A stretch of DNA of 58,654 bases from an uncultured Clostridia bacterium (GCA_934675735.1 CAKURR010000014.1:1-58654); one strand, 5' to 3'. Positions 41,710-50,783 are shown, counted from the first letter of the stretch. The notes: generated by a model from the letters alone, not told the origin. Program-made: numbers and translations.

Positions 41710-43448
41710 GCCTCCGCCCCCTTCGCTTCATCCTCGAGCGCCTTCTGCGTTTCAAACAGCTCGGCATACGCGCCGCCGCGCGCCATCAGTTCTTCGTGCG
41801 TGCCGCTTTCGACCACATGGCCGCCCGCCATCACGTGAATGCAGTCCGCATGCGCAACGTTCATCAGCCTGTGCGCGATGACGAGCACGGCCTTCGTCCT
41901 TGCCAGCTCCTCAATCTGCGCCATGATGGCGTTTTCGCTCTCCACGTCCACGCCGGAGGTCGCCTCGTCGAAAATCATCATTGGGCTGTCCGCCAGCAGG
42001 GCGCGCGCAAAGGCCAGCCGCTGCCGCTGGCCGCCGGAAAGGTTGCCGCCGCGCTCGGCCACGCGCATATCCAGCCCGCCCTGACCGCGCACAAAGTCGG
42101 CCAGCTGCGTCTTTTCCAGCGCGGCCCAGAGCTGCGCGTCCGTCGCATTCGGATTGCCCATCAGCAGGTTATCGCGCACCGTTCCCTTGAACAGATACGC
42201 CGCAAAGCCGACGTAGGTCACGGCCTTCGCCAGCGCCGTTTCGGACAGGTCGCGGATTTCCGTGCCGCCGAGCGTCACACTGCCGTCATAGCCCTGTGCC
42301 CGACCGGTCAGCAGCGCCGCGACGGTGGATTTGCCGCTTCCGCTCTCGCCGACCAGCGCGGTCAGCCCCTTTTCGGCGCAATCAAGCGACACGCCGTGCA
42401 GAATCTCGCGCTCCCCGTCGTAGGAGAAGCGCACATCTTTCAGCCGCACGTCTGCGCCGGAGACGGGCTTGCCGCCGTCCTTCGGGGTGTCGAGGTCAAG
42501 CAGCTTAAAAATCTTGTCGCTGGCCGCCATGCCGTTCATCGCGATGTGGAAAAAACTGCCCAGCTGGCGCATCGGCAGAAAGAAATCCGCCGACAGCAGA
42601 ATAATCGTCAGCGCGCCCGCGAGGTTCACGCGCCCGTCCGCCAGCTGCCCGACAGCCAGCGCCATGCCCAGCGCCGCGCCGCCGTAGGCGATGATATCCA
42701 TAATCGTGATGGAATTGAGCTGCATGGTCAGCACTTTCATGGTGATTTTGCGGAAATCCTCCGCGGCTTCGTTCATCTCCCGATGGCGCTGTTCATCCGC
42801 GCGGTAGATTTTGAGCGTCGTCAAGCCCTGCAAGTTTTCCAGAAAGGTGTCGCCCAGCGCGGTATACTTGCCCCAGTAGCGGGCAAGCAGCTTTTTCGCC
42901 CACGTCTGCACCAGCGCGATGGCCACGGGAATCAGCGGCACGCACACCAGCAGCGCAACCGCCGCACGCAGGCTGATGGGCGCAAGCGCAGCAAACAGCG
43001 TCAGCGGCGCGAGCATCGCGTAGAAAAACTGCGGCAGATACGCGCCGAAATACGTTTCCAGCTGGTCTACGCCCTCGACCGCAACCTGCACGATTTCAGA
43101 GGTCTGCACCCTGCTGTCATACGACGCGCCGAGCGCCAGCAGCTTTTCGTAGATGCGGTTCCTCAGCGTCTTTTTGACGGTTTTGGAAGCCAAAAAGCTC
43201 ATTCGGCTCGAACCCCTGACGCACAAAAAACGCGCGACGAGCGCCAGCAGCAGCACCAGCGCCGTAACGCCCGCGTCCTTCGCGGTCAGCGTTTTTTCAT
43301 ACAGCGCTGCCAGCGTGCGCGCCACGGCGGTCATCGCCGCGATATTCACGACGAGGTTGCCCCACTGAACCGCCACGCACGCCGCCACATGCTTTCGGCT
43401 CTCGGGCACCATGCCGATGAGCCTTTTGTTCATCATCATAATCCGCAA
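41706..43448 (-). CDS. ABC transporter ATP-binding/permease protein (CydD-like half)
   Basis: A 580-residue half-transporter with six helices and GESGSGKSTVAALL, LSGGQRQRLAFARALL and MMIFDEATSGVD. The coupling-region motifs lie in YRADEQRHREMNEAAEDFRK. It pairs with the overlapping downstream gene, which has its own complete ATPase site. The start at 43448 precedes ATGATGATG; a start a few codons in is equally possible. It follows the methyltransferase by 17 bases. Confidence 0.88.
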   Translation of the reverse strand: MRIMMMNKRLIGMVPESRKHVAACVAVQWGNLVVNIAAMTAVARTLAALYEKTLTAKDAGVTALVLLLALVARFLCVRGSSRMSFLASKTVKKTLRNRIYEKLLALGASYDSRVQTSEIVQVAVEGVDQLETYFGAYLPQFFYAMLAPLTLFAALAPISLRAAVALLVCVPLIPVAIALVQTWAKKLLARYWGKYTALGDTFLENLQGLTTLKIYRADEQRHREMNEAAEDFRKITMKVLTMQLNSITIMDIIAYGGAALGMALAVGQLADGRVNLAGALTIILLSADFFLPMRQLGSFFHIAMNGMAASDKIFKLLDLDTPKDGGKPVSGADVRLKDVRFSYDGEREILHGVSLDCAEKGLTALVGESGSGKSTVAALLTGRAQGYDGSVTLGGTEIRDLSETALAKAVTYVGFAAYLFKGTVRDNLLMGNPNATDAQLWAALEKTQLADFVRGQGGLDMRVAERGGNLSGGQRQRLAFARALLADSPMMIFDEATSGVDVESENAIMAQIEELARTKAVLVIAHRLMNVAHADCIHVMAGGHVVESGTHEELMARGGAYAELFETQKALEDEAKGAEA

Positions 43449-43465
43449 ACTCCTCGAACGGTTTT

Positions 43466-44272
43466 TTATTTTCTGCCCCAGATGACGCCCATTTGGCCCA
43501 GCACCAGCGGCGTGTTGAGGAAGCGCGGCGCGTAATCCGGCTTGCGCGTATCCTCGAAGTGAAGCTCTTTCACGCGCGGGCGGAGCTGCTCCACAAACGC
43601 GTTGATATCGCCGTAAACCCGCTTATCGAAATACGTATCCTGAATGACGAACGCCGCGCCGGGCTTGAGCACGCGCAGCATCTCCCGAAACAGGGCGAGC
43701 TTATCCTGCTGACTGCGCACCTCGTGAAAGACGAAGTTGCTGACCGCGCCATCAAACGTCTCATCCACAAAGGATAGCTTCGCCGCGTCGCCCTCGCGGA
43801 AGGAGACATGCGCCGCCACGTTTTCCAGCTTCGCGTTCTCTTCGCACTGGCGCCGGCTGTATCCCCACGCCTTGCCCCAGCTGTCAATGCCGACGACGCG
43901 GAGCTGCGGCCACTTCTTCGCGGCTTTAATCGCCAGCGCGCCGTTGCCGCAGCCGATATCCAGCAGCATGCCCTTGCCCGAGAAGCCGGAACGGCGCAGA
44001 CGCTCGACAACGTCGTCGAGCACATAGCTCTGCACCTGCCCGCCCGTGTAGGAAAGCGCCATGCGCGCGCGCAGCATATAATAGGTATACACCAGCGCAG
44101 CCAGCGAAAGCACCGTCAGCAGCGAACCGAGCCAGCCCACGGCGTTTTTCAGCGCCGCACCCGCAAACAGCAGCACCAGCGCCGCCGCCAGGCTGATCAG
44201 CACCAGGGTATACGGAATCCAGTTGCCATACTGCGGGCCTTTTTTGCCGAAATCGGGAACTTCGTTTTTCAT
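43466..44272 (-). CDS. Membrane-anchored class I SAM-dependent methyltransferase
   Basis: A 268-residue protein with two N-terminal membrane helices (about 20-40 and 45-65), then a Rossmann methyltransferase. Motif I is LLDIGCGNGALAIKAA, followed by VVGIDSWGKAW and FVFHEVRSQQDKLALFREMLRVLKPGAAFVIQDTY. The substrate is unknown. It leads the operon methyltransferase-ABC-ABC-YgbA_NO, whose promoter carries the TTAG-N6-CTAA operator. This gene set recurs in Clostridia. Confidence 0.85.
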   Translation of the reverse strand: MKNEVPDFGKKGPQYGNWIPYTLVLISLAAALVLLFAGAALKNAVGWLGSLLTVLSLAALVYTYYMLRARMALSYTGGQVQSYVLDDVVERLRRSGFSGKGMLLDIGCGNGALAIKAAKKWPQLRVVGIDSWGKAWGYSRRQCEENAKLENVAAHVSFREGDAAKLSFVDETFDGAVSNFVFHEVRSQQDKLALFREMLRVLKPGAAFVIQDTYFDKRVYGDINAFVEQLRPRVKELHFEDTRKPDYAPRFLNTPLVLGQMGVIWGRK

Positions 44273-44294
44273 TTGGAAATCATCCTTTCCATCG

Positions 44295-44347
44295 TTAGTT
44301 TCCTCTAATCAAGGCGTATTATATCTGTTTGTCCGTCCCGCTGTCAA
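44295..44347 (-). promoter_or_regulatory. Promoter and DtxR-type operator of the methyltransferase-ABC operon
   Basis: On the minus strand TTGACA (44342-44347), 18 bases and TATAAT (44318-44323). Then ATTAG-N6-CTAA (44295-44308) lies just behind the -10, placed as in the ZinT-like promoter. The remainder of the 44273-44596 gap holds a terminator-like hairpin and a repeat but no gene. Confidence 0.75.
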
Positions 44348-44390
44348 GTCACACGAAAACGGGGGGATTCGATTTTTTGGGTCGGCAGAC

Positions 44391-44425
44391 AAAAAGCGCT
44401 TCTCCCCGCGAAGGGGAGAAGCGCT
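44391..44425 (-). terminator. Strong terminator-like hairpin
   Basis: AGCGCTTCTCCCC pairs with GGGGAGAAGCGCT around a GCGAA loop. On the minus strand the stem is followed by TTTTTG. It insulates the ABC operon promoter from the genes at 44597 and above. Confidence 0.75.
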
Positions 44426-44483
44426 CTTCCGTTCATAAGAATTCTCTATTATAAAACGAGCAAAAACAGATTCTGCACAATGC

Positions 44484-44559
44484 ACGGACGCGCGCCGCGC
44501 GCCCCTACAACATTTTTCTGCACATTCGTAGTATGTAGGGGCGACCATTGGTCGTCCGC
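44484..44559. repeat. Short inverted-repeat element (MITE-like)
   Basis: GGACG...CCCCTACA (44486-44509) and TGTAGGGGCGACCATTGGTC (44534-44553, continuing GTCC) are inverted arms of about 24 bp, with perfect CCCCTACA/TGTAGGGG inner ends. The type is familiar from clostridial genomes. It is non-coding. Confidence 0.65.
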
Positions 44560-44596
44560 CGATTTTGTGCGAACTTTCGGATTGACATATTCGGCG

Positions 44597-46147
44597 TTAC
44601 TTATTCTTCGTCACATAAACCGCCGTCGCGACGGGCACATCCTGCTCGCTGCCGCTGCGGGTATACGCGCCGTCGGCGGGCAGGGTGTTCGCTTCGCCGA
44701 CGAGATAGAACGTCAGCACGTCGCCCTCGTTCACCTCATCCGACGCGGAGAGGACGACATACAGCGCGTCCTGCCAAACGCCGGTGGAGGGATTGGTCAC
44801 GCAGACCAGCGCGCACGGCCTGCCGTCGTAATCCGTGAACTCCATCACCTTGCCGCGCAGAATGAACCGCTTGCCCGCGTATTTCGCGGGGGTTTGGGCG
44901 AGGGCGTCATAGTCAACCGCTATCATCTTCTTGCGGAACTGCGCAATCTGTTCGCGCTGCGTCCACTCGCGGGTGAGGGTAATCGTGCGGGTGGTCTGCG
45001 CGAAACCGTCCGCCTTGACGCGGAGGGTGAAGGTCTCCGTGCCCGCCTCATCCATGAACACGCGGACGGAGAATGCGCCGCTTTTGCCCGCCTTGACGTT
45101 GGCGTTTATGCCCTTTCCGTCGATGTAGACGGTGGCGTTCGGCTCGGTCACGCCGCGCACGGTCACGTTTTCGCCGGTGAAGGTCGTCTCCTCGGGCGCA
45201 GTGATTTCAAGGCGCGCATCGGGCATTTCATAGCGGACGGTGAACACCGCCGCCGCGTCGCCCGCCGTCACGGTGACCTCCGCGTCGCCCTCGGCGGGCA
45301 GCTTGATTTTCAAGGTAAAGCTGCCGTCCTTTTTGGCGGAGGCCTTCGCCAGCTGCTTGCCCTCCGCTTCCGCCGTCACCTCGGCGGAAGCCGCCGTGCG
45401 GCCGGAAATCGTGAGCTGAGCCGTTTCGGTGAAGGCCGGAACCGCATCCAGCTCGATTTCGCCGCTCGTCTCCACCTCCGCGTCGCCGATAACGGGTTCG
45501 GGCGTGGCGGTCGGCTCGGGCGTGGCGGCGGCCTTCGGGGTCGGCGTGGGTTCGCTGACGGTGGAAAGCAGCTTGATGCCCGAAAGCAGCTGCTCCATGC
45601 GCGCGTCGTCCGCCTCGCTCGGCTCGCGGCCGACGATGGTCTGTTCAAACATATACAGCCGCCCGAGGTGCAGCGTCGCATAGCGCAGGCTGTACACGGG
45701 CATGGAAGCATACATCGCCGAGCTGGTCAGGCGCACGCACGCGGGCGTGGTCTCCACATAGGCGCAGGTTTCATACAGCCCGCTCATCTCAAACTGCGCG
45801 AGGAACGCAAGGCGGCGCTCGTCCGTCAGTTCGTCCATATCGTTCACGTCGGCGAATTTGCCCGCGTCTGTGACGCTGACGGCAATCTGTCCGCCGTCGT
45901 CGGGGATGACTTCCATCACCACGCCGGAGGCCACATAGCTGGCCAGCACGGCCTCGCTGTTTGTGCCCAGCGACTCGAGCAGCGCCTCGTGTTCGCTCAG
46001 GTTGGTCTGGGTCAGCACGGTTTCATCTTCCCGCTGGGTGTAGCGGAATCCTTCGTAGGGGAAAACATAGGTCGCCGTCTGCGCCAAAGCGCCCGCGCCG
46101 CACGCGAGCAACGCCGCGCAGACCAGCGCGCAAACCTGTTTTTTCAT
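44597..46147 (-). CDS. Secreted multi-domain protein with Ig-like repeats and an OB-like C-terminus
   Basis: A 516-residue protein with a signal peptide (residues 1-22, GALA/QT). An N-terminal globular part (25-220) is followed by a Pro-Thr linker (PTPTPKAAATPEPTATPEP) and two Ig-like modules. The first is ETAQLTISGRTAASAEVTAEAEGK, the second APEETTFTGENVTVRGVTEPNATVYIDGK. The C-terminal part, with KYAGKRFILRGKVMEFTDYDGRPCALVCVTN and NEGDVLTFYLVGE, looks like an OB fold. ATG 46147 is chosen for the signal peptide. It lies 14 bases after the O-antigen-ligase-like gene. No anchor motif is seen, so it is probably released or wall-bound. Confidence 0.75.
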   Translation of the reverse strand: MKKQVCALVCAALLACGAGALAQTATYVFPYEGFRYTQREDETVLTQTNLSEHEALLESLGTNSEAVLASYVASGVVMEVIPDDGGQIAVSVTDAGKFADVNDMDELTDERRLAFLAQFEMSGLYETCAYVETTPACVRLTSSAMYASMPVYSLRYATLHLGRLYMFEQTIVGREPSEADDARMEQLLSGIKLLSTVSEPTPTPKAAATPEPTATPEPVIGDAEVETSGEIELDAVPAFTETAQLTISGRTAASAEVTAEAEGKQLAKASAKKDGSFTLKIKLPAEGDAEVTVTAGDAAAVFTVRYEMPDARLEITAPEETTFTGENVTVRGVTEPNATVYIDGKGINANVKAGKSGAFSVRVFMDEAGTETFTLRVKADGFAQTTRTITLTREWTQREQIAQFRKKMIAVDYDALAQTPAKYAGKRFILRGKVMEFTDYDGRPCALVCVTNPSTGVWQDALYVVLSASDEVNEGDVLTFYLVGEANTLPADGAYTRSGSEQDVPVATAVYVTKNK

Positions 46148-46161
46148 CGCAAAAACCCCTT

Positions 46162-47637
46162 TCAGACGTTTGATGCTTCCATTTCGCGGTTCATGGCGGA
46201 AAGCTGGGCCAGCGCATACATGAACACCAGATTGGTCGGGGTCATGTCGCCCAGCGTCGTGCTTTCCATCAGGCCGACGGCCAGCGCCGCCGCGACGCAC
46301 ATGCACAGCGCCAGCGCGCCGCTCTGCCGCTTTTCGGCCAGGAGCACGCACAGCGCCTGCCGCAGCGCGATGACCAGAAAGACCAGCTGGAGCGCCGCGC
46401 CGATAAGGCCGAAATCCGCCGTCCATTGCAGATAGCTGTTGTGCACGGTGACCGCGCCGTTTTCCTCATGAATCGTGCCTTCGACAATCTTTCGGCCCGT
46501 GTTGCCCACGCCGTTGCCGATGAGCATCAGCTTCGGCTCGTCTTTCCAGAGCTTAAACACGTTTTTCCAGATGTTGGTGCGATCGGAGAACGTGGAATCC
46601 ACCGCCGCGCGCGGCGTCACCTCGGGCTGGGGCGCTTCGGCCGCCTGCCCGGCTTCGGGCTGCGGGGTTTCCGCCGGTTCTTCCTCGGCCGCGGCGGCGG
46701 GGATCAGGCTCACCGCCTGCCCGTCCTCGGCCAGCTGCTCGTAATAAGTCAGCGCCGCAACCGTCGCGCGGCTGCAAACCTCAAACCCGCCGACAAGCAC
46801 GACGGCCGCGCACGCCAGCGCGGCAAGCACGCTCATCCATCCGGCGCGCTTTTTCAGCGCGCGGCGGACAATGTCAAACGCACCGAAGGCCAGCGCCAGC
46901 AGCAGCGCATAGCGCGACGTGCGGCTCTGTGTGAGCACAATCACCGCCATATTCATCACTGCGGGGATGACATACAGCCAGCGGACGGCCTTTATCGGCG
47001 TGCACGCGCTCGCCACCCAGCACATGCCGCACAGGCTGAGGGCAATCATCGCGGTGGTGTTGTAATGCAGGCCCGCATACAGATACCCCTCGCTCACGCC
47101 GAACACGGTCCGGCCGAAATCCACGCCGTACTGCGTGCCCGTAGCCGCGCAATAAAGCAGCACGCCGCTCCAAATCACGGCCAGCAGGGCGAACAGCCCC
47201 GCCGTGAGCGCCATTTTGCGCGCTCTGCCCTCGCCCCGCTGCTCGGAGACGGAGGCATACACGCCGAAATACATGACGCCATAGCCATACCACGCGCTCA
47301 TGTTGTTAAACGTCGCGCCGAAGCGGATGGCAAACGGCACGACCAGCCACACATACAGCACAAACAGCGCCGTCACATCCGCGCCCGTCTGCCGCACGCT
47401 GCCCGCGCGGAGCTGCAAGCGCCGCAGACACAGCGCCGCGCCCCACGGCACGACAATGAAGCTGTATACCGCGCCCGTCTGTTCGCGATACCAGCCCAGC
47501 GCGTCATTGCCCAGCACGGCGGCGCTGATGAACGCCATCAGCAGAAACAGCCCCTCGTTGCCGAAAAACGCCAGCAGCGTGTCGCGCACCAGCGCCTGAC
47601 AGCGCGCAAAAAGGCTCTCTTCTCTGCGCTCGGTCAT
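46162..47637 (-). CDS. O-antigen ligase/polymerase-like membrane protein (Wzy_C)
   Basis: A 491-residue protein with about twelve helices. A large external loop (about 300-390) contains an acidic Ala/Pro/Glu linker and then TFSDRTNIWKNVFKLWKDEPKLMLIGNGVGNTG and VHNSYLQWTADFGLIGAAL, the NxxHN-type region of Wzy_C ligases. Family members join or polymerise surface glycans. ATG 47637 follows GGAGGG; the ATG at 47649 would contain that site. It probably supplies a surface polysaccharide or teichoic-type polymer. Confidence 0.82.
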   Translation of the reverse strand: MTERREESLFARCQALVRDTLLAFFGNEGLFLLMAFISAAVLGNDALGWYREQTGAVYSFIVVPWGAALCLRRLQLRAGSVRQTGADVTALFVLYVWLVVPFAIRFGATFNNMSAWYGYGVMYFGVYASVSEQRGEGRARKMALTAGLFALLAVIWSGVLLYCAATGTQYGVDFGRTVFGVSEGYLYAGLHYNTTAMIALSLCGMCWVASACTPIKAVRWLYVIPAVMNMAVIVLTQSRTSRYALLLALAFGAFDIVRRALKKRAGWMSVLAALACAAVVLVGGFEVCSRATVAALTYYEQLAEDGQAVSLIPAAAAEEEPAETPQPEAGQAAEAPQPEVTPRAAVDSTFSDRTNIWKNVFKLWKDEPKLMLIGNGVGNTGRKIVEGTIHEENGAVTVHNSYLQWTADFGLIGAALQLVFLVIALRQALCVLLAEKRQSGALALCMCVAAALAVGLMESTTLGDMTPTNLVFMYALAQLSAMNREMEASNV

Positions 47638-47657
47638 AGTTCCCTCCATTCAAAAAA

Positions 47658-47691
47658 CCAAAAAAGGCGGGGAGGATTACTCCTCCACGCC
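47658..47691 (-). terminator. Terminator overlapping the jag stop codon
   Basis: On the minus strand GGCGTGGAGGA and TCCTCCCCGCC form an 11-bp stem (one mismatch) followed by six T residues. The loop is GTAA, and the TAA stop of jag (47677-47679) sits in the loop. Confidence 0.8.
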
Positions 47692-48930
47692 CAGCACATC
47701 GACGGCAGCCGGGCTTTCCGGCGCGGCAACGCTCTCCTGTGTTTCGTTCACAGGCTGATTTTCGTTCATCGGCTTGCGCGGCCCGCGGCGGCGGCTGCCG
47801 CGGCGACGGCTGTTCGGCCTGTCGCCCTGCGGCCGCTCGGCGTTTTTCTCGGCGCGCTCCGGCTGATTTTTGAGCATGATGACCACGCGGCGGTTCGGCT
47901 CTTCGCCCTCCGAATGGGTGGTCACGGCCGGATGATTTTGCAGCGCGGTATGCAGCACACGGCGCTCATACGGGTTCATCGGCTCGAGCACAACCTTGCG
48001 GCCGGTCTTGACCGCGCGGTTGGCCATGCGCTGCGCCAGACGGCGCAGGCTGTCCTCGCGCTTGGCGCGGTAATTTTCGGTATCCAGCGTGACGCGGATA
48101 TAGCCCTCGCGGCCCTTGTTCACCTGAAGGCTGGTGAGATACTGGAGCGCGTCGAGCGTCTCGCCGCGGCGGCCGATAAGAATGCCCAGCGTGTCGCCGA
48201 TCATGTGGATGGAAAGGTTATCCGCCTTGCTGTCATCCACATAGACGTCCACCTTCACGCCCATGCGGTCGGTCACGTCCATCAGGAACTTCTGCGCGCG
48301 GCCCGCTGGCGTGTCCTCCGGATGGATGACGGGCGGCTCGGTCGGCGCAAAGGTCTCGGCGGGGGGCATCGGCGCGAAGTCGCGCTTCTCGCCCTCTTCG
48401 CGGGCGGGACGCGGCGGGCGCGGCTTGCGCTCGCGCGGCGGCTTCGGGGCTTCCGGCTTCTTTTCAGGCTTGGCCTCAGCCCTGATTTCAGGCTTGGCTT
48501 CCGCCTTGATTTCGGGCTTCGGCTCGGCCTTTTCCGCGGGCTTGGGCGCTTCGGTCTTCGGCTCGGCGGGCTTCACGGCTTCCGCCTTGGGGGCCGGCTT
48601 CACGGGCGCGGGCTTTGGCGCTTCCGCTTTGGGGGCGGCGGGCTTGGCGGGCGCGGGCTTCGGCGTGGCAGGTTTGGCGGCGGGCTTCTTCTTGCGCTCG
48701 TCCAGGCTGAAGCTGCCCAGCAGGTCGCTCAGGCCGTGGTCGTCCTCGCGGTCATCCTCCATCACCGTCAGGCGCACGCAGGCGGGCTTGCTGCCAAACA
48801 GGCCGAACAGACCCTTCGCGCCCTCCTGAAGCACATCGACGTGAACGTCGGCAATGGTCACGCCCAGCTCGGCCAAACCGTTATCGATGGCCTCCTGCGT
48901 CGTTTTGCCGGTAAATTCCTTGATTCTCAT
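47677..48930 (-). CDS. jag: Jag/KhpB (EloR) RNA-binding protein with long linker
   Basis: A 417-residue protein (usual 200-330). The Jag_N domain (residues 1-57) contains KGLFGLFGSKPACVRL. Next comes an Ala/Pro/Lys/Glu-rich linker (about 80-200) of PKPAPAKPAAPKAEAPK type. The KH domain has GILIGRRGETLDALQYL, and the R3H domain has RRVLHTALQNHP. A basic C-terminal tail (NSRRRGSRRRGPRKP) follows. KhpB/EloR controls cell elongation and division through RNA binding. It overlaps the yidC stop by four bases. The linker is far longer than in most relatives. Confidence 0.92.
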   Translation of the reverse strand: MRIKEFTGKTTQEAIDNGLAELGVTIADVHVDVLQEGAKGLFGLFGSKPACVRLTVMEDDREDDHGLSDLLGSFSLDERKKKPAAKPATPKPAPAKPAAPKAEAPKPAPVKPAPKAEAVKPAEPKTEAPKPAEKAEPKPEIKAEAKPEIRAEAKPEKKPEAPKPPRERKPRPPRPAREEGEKRDFAPMPPAETFAPTEPPVIHPEDTPAGRAQKFLMDVTDRMGVKVDVYVDDSKADNLSIHMIGDTLGILIGRRGETLDALQYLTSLQVNKGREGYIRVTLDTENYRAKREDSLRRLAQRMANRAVKTGRKVVLEPMNPYERRVLHTALQNHPAVTTHSEGEEPNRRVVIMLKNQPERAEKNAERPQGDRPNSRRRGSRRRGPRKPMNENQPVNETQESVAAPESPAAVDVLGVEE

Positions 48931-49928
48931 CGAATGCCAACCTCCTCAGCCTTGGCCGCCTTGCGGTCCTGCTGCTCAAAGTACTTGTTGAAGCAAATCT
49001 GTTCGACGATGGCGTAGATGTTGGAAACCACCCAATACAGGGCGAACGCGGAGTTATAGCTGGCGCAGAAGTAGAGAGACATGAAGGTCATCACGTAGAT
49101 CATCATCTTCTGGCTGCCCGCCTGAGAGGGATCCATCGTGGTGTTTTTCATGGTCAGCTTCTGCATGAAAATCTGGGAAACGACGGAGAGGATCGGCAGC
49201 AGGAACCAGCCGTTGCCCTCCTGATAGATGCTGAAGCGGATAAGGCCGAGGATGCTCAGGTTGCCCAGACCCGCCACAGGCGCGATATACGGCGCGTAGG
49301 TCGCGGAGCTGATAAACGGCGTCACCACGTCGGTGATATAGGCCGTCAGGTCGGACGCGCTGGCGAAGCTGAGCGCCTGCGGAATCACGCCGTCGGCGAG
49401 GAGCTTGGCGCTCACGTCGTTCCAGACCTTGTAATCCACCAGACGGAGGGACTGCACATCCGGCATGTAGGTGGCAAACGGGCTGTCCGGCATCCAGAGG
49501 TTCTTAATCCACAGGAACGGCTCGACAAGCGTGTGCGGGTCGATTTCCGGATTGTGGTAGAAGGTCAGGAACTGGGAAACGAGCTGCTCGTTGGCGAACG
49601 TGCGCAGCGCGTAGAACATGGCGAAGAGGATGATCATCGAAATGAGCATCGGCAGGCAGGAACCCATCGGGTTGATGCCCTCCTTGCGATACAGCTCCTG
49701 GATCTTCTGGTTGAGCTTCTCCTGATCGTCCTTATACTTTTCCTGAAGGGCGGCCGCCTTGGGCTGGATGGTCGCCATACGCATGGTGGAGCGGCGGCTC
49801 TTGAGGTTGAGCGGCATGACCACCAGCTTGATGAGAATGGTAAAGACGATAATCGTCAGCGCATAATTGTTGATAATCGTATGCAGCGCTTTGATGAGCG
49901 TCAGCAGCAGCGAATTGAGAAAACTCAT
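48927..49928 (-). CDS. yidC: Membrane protein insertase YidC/OxaA
   Basis: A 333-residue insertase of the Gram-positive YidC1 type. YALTIIVFTILIKLVVMPLNLKSRRSTMRMATIQPKAAALQEKYKDD is the conserved first helix plus cytoplasmic hairpin, with the groove arginine in LKSRRS. Later helices include NGWFLLPILSVVSQIFMQKL and ALYWVVSNIYAIVEQICFNKYF. No lipoprotein signal is seen, unlike Bacillus SpoIIIJ. The loop between helices 2 and 3 is long. It lies in the rpmH-rnpA-yidD-yidC-jag cluster. Confidence 0.93.
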   Translation of the reverse strand: MSFLNSLLLTLIKALHTIINNYALTIIVFTILIKLVVMPLNLKSRRSTMRMATIQPKAAALQEKYKDDQEKLNQKIQELYRKEGINPMGSCLPMLISMIILFAMFYALRTFANEQLVSQFLTFYHNPEIDPHTLVEPFLWIKNLWMPDSPFATYMPDVQSLRLVDYKVWNDVSAKLLADGVIPQALSFASASDLTAYITDVVTPFISSATYAPYIAPVAGLGNLSILGLIRFSIYQEGNGWFLLPILSVVSQIFMQKLTMKNTTMDPSQAGSQKMMIYVMTFMSLYFCASYNSAFALYWVVSNIYAIVEQICFNKYFEQQDRKAAKAEEVGIR

Positions 49929-49949
49929 GGACGAAACGTCCTCCTTGCA

Positions 49950-50264
49950 TCAAGAATTGTCCTCGGCCTTTTTGCCGGAATGAGCGGCCTTTCCCGCCGG
50001 GGGATAAACGACTTTTTTGTCAGCTGTTTTCGATTTTCGGTTTCGTTTCGGTGGCACGGGGTCGTAAAAGCTGCCCTTATAGAGAGGCTGGCAGCGCAGC
50101 AGCCGCCGAACGGCCAGATAGCTGCCGTAAAGCGCGCCGTGCCGCTCGATGGCCTGCATCGCGTATTTCGAGCAGGTCGGCGTAAACGGGCAGCAGGGCG
50201 CATGCATCGGGCTGATGAACCGCCTGTAAAAGCGGATAAGCCCCAGCAGCAGCCGCTTCAGCAC
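49950..50264 (-). CDS. yidD: Membrane protein insertion efficiency factor YidD
   Basis: A 104-residue protein: LLLGLIRFYRRFISPMHAPCCPFTPTCSKYAMQAIERHGALYGSYLAVRRLLRCQPLYKGSFYDPVP is the complete family signature with its conserved cysteines. A basic tail follows. It overlaps the rnpA end by seven bases and precedes yidC by 21 bases. Confidence 0.95.
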   Translation of the reverse strand: MLKRLLLGLIRFYRRFISPMHAPCCPFTPTCSKYAMQAIERHGALYGSYLAVRRLLRCQPLYKGSFYDPVPPKRNRKSKTADKKVVYPPAGKAAHSGKKAEDNS

Positions 50265-50638
50265 GGCCGCTTCTCCGCCTTGGCGGCGGGCTTCGGCCCG
50301 GCCTGCCCGTCGGGCACGAGCAGGTTCTGCCTGCGCAGCAGATACTGCATGGAGCGGCCCAGCTTGTCAAACTCCGCCTCGGCAGACGGCTGGCGGGCAA
50401 TGAACACATACAGCCCCGGCTTCATGCTGGGCAGCAGCGGCACGCATGCGGCGCGCAGACGGCGCTTGATGCGGTTGCGCTGCACGGCGCAGCCGAGCTT
50501 TTTGCCCACCGAAAAGCCGACCTTGAGCACCGGACCGCGCACATAGAGCATGACCATCTCCCGCGCGCCGGCGGACGAGCCCCGACGATAGACGTATTTG
50601 AACTGCGCGTTCTTTTTCAGGCTGTAAGTTCTTTGCAA
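50258..50638 (-). CDS. rnpA: Ribonuclease P protein component
   Basis: A 126-residue protein: YSLKKNAQFKYVYRRGSSAGAREMVML, GFSVGKKLGCAVQRNRIKRRLRAA (the RNP motif) and PGLYVFIARQPSAEAEFDKLGRSMQYLL. The start is taken as TTG 50638 (MQRTYSLKKN), by comparison with relatives, which start right before TYSLKK. GAGGAG lies 12 bases upstream, slightly far. TTG 50677 is an alternative but would add 13 unusual residues. Confidence 0.9.
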   Translation of the reverse strand: MQRTYSLKKNAQFKYVYRRGSSAGAREMVMLYVRGPVLKVGFSVGKKLGCAVQRNRIKRRLRAACVPLLPSMKPGLYVFIARQPSAEAEFDKLGRSMQYLLRRQNLLVPDGQAGPKPAAKAEKRPC

Positions 50639-50684
50639 ATTAACAACGCTCTCCTCGGTTGACGCCAAAAACGGCAAATGAAAG

Positions 50685-50715
50685 AAAAAGGCCCGCTCCC
50701 GGTCTTTGCCGGGCC
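50685..50715 (-). terminator. Attenuator-like terminator between rpmH and rnpA
   Basis: On the minus strand GGCCCG and CGGGCC enclose a 14-base loop and are followed by TTTTT. Partial read-through would give more L34 message than RnpA, as expected for a ribosomal protein. Confidence 0.6.
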
Positions 50716-50783
50716 GGACCGAACGCTTTGGGGCAGGCCCAAAACGGGTGCCGCCGATTGGCGGGCGCTGATTGTCAGTTCAA

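Noticed and set aside
44309..44548. Open frame between the ABC operon and the Ig-like protein gene
   Set aside because: It covers a promoter, a terminator hairpin and a repeat element and has no ribosome site.
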